This document shows positions 61,513 to 64,000 of a DNA stretch of 64,000 nucleotides, in pieces; within the stretch, counting starts at the first letter, position 1; the number at the start of each line of letters is the position of its first letter. The notes below the pieces were generated by a model. It worked only from the letters and a program-made list of their open reading frames with translations, searched no databases and was not told the DNA's origin. The stretch lies in the NCBI GenBank assembly GCA_016712525.1, contig JADJQX010000007.1:744001-808000 (forward strand). Direction: 5' to 3'. The position numbers and the translations under genes were made by a program. This stretch comes from Myxococcales bacterium. GTDB taxonomy: Bacteria; Myxococcota_A; Polyangia; Polyangiales; Polyangiaceae.

Positions 61513-62306
61513 GAGCGGGCCTCCCTCGCCTTGGCGAGCCGAAGAGTCAAGGCGATCGTCGCCACGGAGAGGAGCCCGACGAGCGACGCCAGCACCGCGA
61601 GCACGAGGCGCAAGGTGCCCGCCGAGCCCGCCGCGACGCCGAACGGGCCGACGTGCGCGAGGCCTGCGGCTTGGGCCGGGGCGCGCGCGGCGCGAGGCAC
61701 TAGCACCACGGTGACGTCCTCGGGCGCGAGCCCCGAGACCGCCGCGGCGACGACCCTCTTCACGTCGGCCTCGGCGACGGGGGGCGCCGCGGTCGAGTAG
61801 GAGAGGAGCACGCTGGCGGAGCCGCGCTCCTTTTTCTCGCGGAGCGGCGCGTCGCCGGGCAGGACGAGGTGCGTTCGCGCGACGACGACCCCGTCGAGCC
61901 GCATGAACGTGCGATCGAGCTCCCCGGCGAGGCCGACGGCGAGGCCCGCGCGCTCGGACTCGATCGTCGGCACGAGCTGGTTTTTGCCCACGGCCTCGAG
62001 CACGCCCACCGTCTTCGGGTGGGGGAGGCCCTCGTCGGCCATCGCGACGAGGGCGCGGCTCGCCTCCCCGGAGGGCACGACCACGCGGAAGGTGCCCCCG
62101 CCCTCGGCCTCGCGCTTCGCGTCGACGCCCGCGCGAGCGAGGGTCGCCACGGCACGGTTCGCGTCCGGCTCGTCCAACCCCGCCGCGACCTCCTGCGTGC
62201 ACGCGACGAGCGCCGTGGCCACGAGCGCGAGCGCGGCCGTGGCCCAGGAGGCGCGGAGACCCGGGCGGGGCGCGTGGGGCACTCGGTGGGCGGGCACGGC
62301 GGGCAT
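61509..62306 (-). CDS. YscJ/SctJ (FliF-like) ring-forming lipoprotein, orphan
   Basis: A 265-residue protein with a lipobox (ALVATALVACTQEV, Cys near 36), a YscJ-type ring-building motif (ANRAVATLARAGVDAKREAE, then FRVVVPSGEASRALVAMADE), a second similar domain with ARTHLVLPGD, and a C-terminal membrane segment (LVLAVLASLVGLLSVATIAL). This is the domain order of the type III secretion inner-membrane ring lipoprotein. No other secretion genes are in the window, and it is coupled to an ABC ATPase, so it may have a different role. Confidence 0.75.
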   Translation of the reverse strand: MPAVPAHRVPHAPRPGLRASWATAALALVATALVACTQEVAAGLDEPDANRAVATLARAGVDAKREAEGGGTFRVVVPSGEASRALVAMADEGLPHPKTVGVLEAVGKNQLVPTIESERAGLAVGLAGELDRTFMRLDGVVVARTHLVLPGDAPLREKKERGSASVLLSYSTAAPPVAEADVKRVVAAAVSGLAPEDVTVVLVPRAARAPAQAAGLAHVGPFGVAAGSAGTLRLVLAVLASLVGLLSVATIALTLRLAKAREARS

Positions 62307-62407
62307 CCTATCCGAGTCATGCCCCCGGCCGCGCGTGGGTTTTCTCGTCCCGGAGCGCCCGAGGCCCGGTCCGCGCCGCCCCTCGAGGCAAAATTTCAGC
62401 GAAAAAC

Positions 62408-62659
62408 CCGGTCGCGACCGGGTGCCGACCCAAAAATCTCGCCCGGAAGCCGGTCGCGACCGGGTCGGTGCCGAAAAATCTGCGTGACGACCCGGTCGCG
62501 ACCGGGTCTCGGGGCAAAAATCTCCCCGCGGAGGCGGTCGGGACCGGGTTCGGGGCCCGTTGACGGGCGAAAGAGGCGGTCGGGACCGGGTCTCGGGCCC
62601 GTGGACGGGCCGAGGAGGCGGCCCTTACCGGCTTTGGGCCGGGGCGGTGCGAGCTTCGC
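62408..62659. repeat. six-unit 42-base tandem array with palindromic cores
   Basis: The gap 62307-62732 between the divergent YscJ-like and kinase genes holds six units of exactly 42 bases (62408, 62450, 62492, 62534, 62576, 62618). The first three share CCGGTCGCGACCGGGT, containing a perfect palindrome, and a CAAAAATCT or GAAAAATCT segment; units 4-6 degrade progressively (GGTCGGGACC, then GGCCCTTACC). A vestigial unit may precede. The period is a multiple of three, so open frames across it are not evidence of coding. The remaining parts of the gap contain nothing recognised. Confidence 0.85.
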
Positions 62660-62732
62660 CCGGTTTCGTGGTGTTCGGCCCCGAGCGTGCAGAGGTTGCT
62701 CGCCGAGCACGCTTTTCAGCTATCCTCCACGT

Positions 62733-64000
62733 GTGAGTGACGCTGCCACCCAGATGGACGCGAACGCTCCGTCGTCGTCGTCCGACCCTTGGGCTCCCAG
62801 GGAGGGGGAGGTCGTCGGGGGGCGGTACCGCGTGATGCGCGTGATCGGGCGCGGTGGCATGGGCGCGGTGGTCGCGGCCGAGCACGTCACCCTCGGCGAA
62901 GCGATCGCCATCAAGTTCCTCCACCCGAAGCTCGCCCGCGACTCGGCCAGCGTCGAGCGCTTCTTGCGCGAGGCGAAGGCGGCGACGCGCATCAAGAGCG
63001 AGCACGTCGTGCGCGTGCTCGACGTGGGGCAGACCGAGGCGGGGATCCCGTTCATCGTGATGGAGCTTTTGCGCGGCGCCGACCTCGGCCAGGTGCTCGG
63101 GCGCGGGCCGCTCGGTGTGACCGACGCGATCGACTTCCTGCTTCAAGCCGGCGAGGCGCTCGCCGAGGCGCACGCGGCCGGGATCGTGCACAGGGACCTC
63201 AAGCCCTCGAACCTCTGGCTCTCGGCGCGCCCCGACGGGAGCCCGCTCGTGAAGGTGCTCGACTTCGGCATCTCGAAGCTCTCGGCGCACGCGCCGGGAG
63301 ATCCGAAGCTCACCGAGACGCAGTCGACGTTCGGCTCACCGACGTACATGTCGCCCGAGCAGATCCGCAGCGCCAAGAAGGTCGATCACCGCACCGACGT
63401 GTGGGCCCTCGGCGTCGTGCTGCACGAGCTCCTCACCGGCAAGCTCCCGTTCGAGGCCGACACGGTCTCGGGGGTCTTGGCGGCGGTCTCGGCGGACCCT
63501 CCCGTCCCGCTGCGCGCGCTTCGCCCGGACGCACCGCCGGAGGTGGAGGCCGCCATCCTCGCGTGCCTCCAGAAAGACCTGTCGCGCCGATGCGGCTCGG
63601 TCGCCGAGCTCGCGGCGCTGCTCGCGCCGTTCGCGTCCCAGCACGGGAAGATATCGGCCGATCGCATCTCGCGCATCGGGGGGCCGAGCCTGAGCCTCCT
63701 CCCGCCCGCGGCCTCGAGCGGGAGCTTCTCGGTCGGCGGAGTGACACAAGGCACGTTCTCGACCGCCGCACCCCGGCCGGCGGCCCGCAAGTCTCCGCTC
63801 TTCGGGGTCGCGCTCGGCATGGGCTTGGCGCTCGTCCTCGTCGCGCTCTTCTTCGGAGCTCGGTCGCTGCTCGTCCACCCGTCGGGGCCCGTCGCGGGGT
63901 CGCCCACGGGCTCTCCGTCGGCTTCGGCGCCTTTCGGGGCGGCCGTGCCGCAGGGGACGGTCGCCGCCCCGTCTACCTCCGTGGCCCTCGTCGTGGCCCC
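62733..64000 (+). CDS. Ser/Thr protein kinase with transmembrane segment (3' end outside window)
   Basis: About 422 residues of a bacterial eukaryotic-like kinase. The kinase domain has a Gly loop (IGRGGMGAVVAAEH near 38), AIKFLH with the Lys, HRDLKPSN (His153-Asn160), DFGISKL (Asp177) and FGSPTYMSPEQ. One membrane segment lies at about 355-377 (PLFGVALGMGLALVLVALFF) after a Ser/Gly-rich linker, followed by the start of an outer segment. GTG at 62733 is likely, with an ATG seven codons later as an alternative; the GTG two bases earlier runs straight into a stop. It lies downstream of the palindromic array. Confidence 0.9.
   Translation, partial: MSDAATQMDANAPSSSSDPWAPREGEVVGGRYRVMRVIGRGGMGAVVAAEHVTLGEAIAIKFLHPKLARDSASVERFLREAKAATRIKSEHVVRVLDVGQTEAGIPFIVMELLRGADLGQVLGRGPLGVTDAIDFLLQAGEALAEAHAAGIVHRDLKPSNLWLSARPDGSPLVKVLDFGISKLSAHAPGDPKLTETQSTFGSPTYMSPEQIRSAKKVDHRTDVWALGVVLHELLTGKLPFEADTVSGVLAAVSADPPVPLRALRPDAPPEVEAAILACLQKDLSRRCGSVAELAALLAPFASQHGKISADRISRIGGPSLSLLPPAASSGSFSVGGVTQGTFSTAAPRPAARKSPLFGVALGMGLALVLVALFFGARSLLVHPSGPVAGSPTGSPSASAPFGAAVPQGTVAAPSTSVALVVA

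Noticed and set aside
62408..62659. Possible CRISPR array (16-base repeats with 26-base spacers)
   Set aside because: The intervening parts are similar to each other (shared AAAAATCT segment) and decay gradually, which is tandem repeat behaviour.
62396..62710. A 104-codon minus-strand frame across the 42-base array, with PGRDR repeated every 14 residues
   Set aside because: The period is a multiple of three and the core is palindromic, so repeated peptides appear on both strands without coding. No start context or homology supports it.

Overview
The window is a gene-dense, very GC-rich bacterial chromosome segment, most likely from a myxobacterium (Myxococcota, Polyangiales-like). This rests on several things seen here: strong G/C bias at third codon positions, many predicted lipoproteins with lipobox signals, a Cys-rich lipoprotein, a MYXO-CTERM-like tail on a matrixin-type protease, a bacterial Ser/Thr protein kinase, a PAP2/Aur1-like membrane phosphatase, and a multi-gene Mla-type lipid transport locus. 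No rRNA, tRNA or CRISPR array was recognised. Most same-strand neighbours overlap by 1-11 bases (ATGA, GTGA or TGATG), so the window consists largely of translationally coupled operons.

Layout. 1-4607 (minus): an Hsp70/actin-fold SrfB-like ATPase with two coupled partners, the last a repeat-bearing single-pass membrane protein cut by the window edge. 4730-6187 (plus): a Cys-rich lipoprotein. 6196-10816 (minus): a five-gene coupled operon of a PAP2 phosphatase, two predicted outer-membrane proteins, a lipoprotein glycerophosphodiesterase and a metallophosphoesterase. 10915-13621 (minus): a PAS histidine kinase and a DNA glycosylase. 13624-19877: a small fatty-acyl/polyketide-like cluster, with an active ketosynthase, a ketosynthase-like partner lacking all three catalytic residues (chain-length-factor-like), a fatty-acyl-AMP ligase, two acyl carrier proteins and a hotdog thioesterase. 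19901-29561: a DUF1993-like protein, an SMP-30-like lipoprotein, ileS with a large insertion, a gene broken by an in-frame TAG, a secreted zinc protease and bioB. 29698-41106 (minus): GT39-like glycosyltransferase, lpxB, rnd, a matrixin and its partner, KAS III, NAD kinase, Nudix, GT4 glycosyltransferase and an asparagine synthetase, suggesting envelope glycan/lipid A work. 41189-43281 (plus): rpsB-tsf with promoter, intergenic hairpin and terminator. 43370-49880 (minus): a lipoprotein with a caspase/CHAT-like His-Cys pair, the classical dnaX-ybaB-recR cluster, and etfB-etfA. 50086-52534 (plus): nadB and a degenerate CPBP protein.

52535-54820 is the accessory region. A frameshifted HUH/Y1 (REP-associated, RAYT-like) transposase gene lies between two repeat arrays whose shared core is in opposite orientation on the two sides. 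The right side also carries a truncated copy of the transposase 3' end, a 19-base tandem repeat and further fragments. 54821-62306 holds an Mla-like lipid ABC transport locus: one MCE protein, two MlaE permeases, two MlaF-like ATPases, a possible fibrillin-like protein and a YscJ/SctJ-like ring lipoprotein coupled to one ATPase. 62307-62732 contains a 42-base tandem array with palindromic cores, followed by a Ser/Thr kinase that runs off the window.
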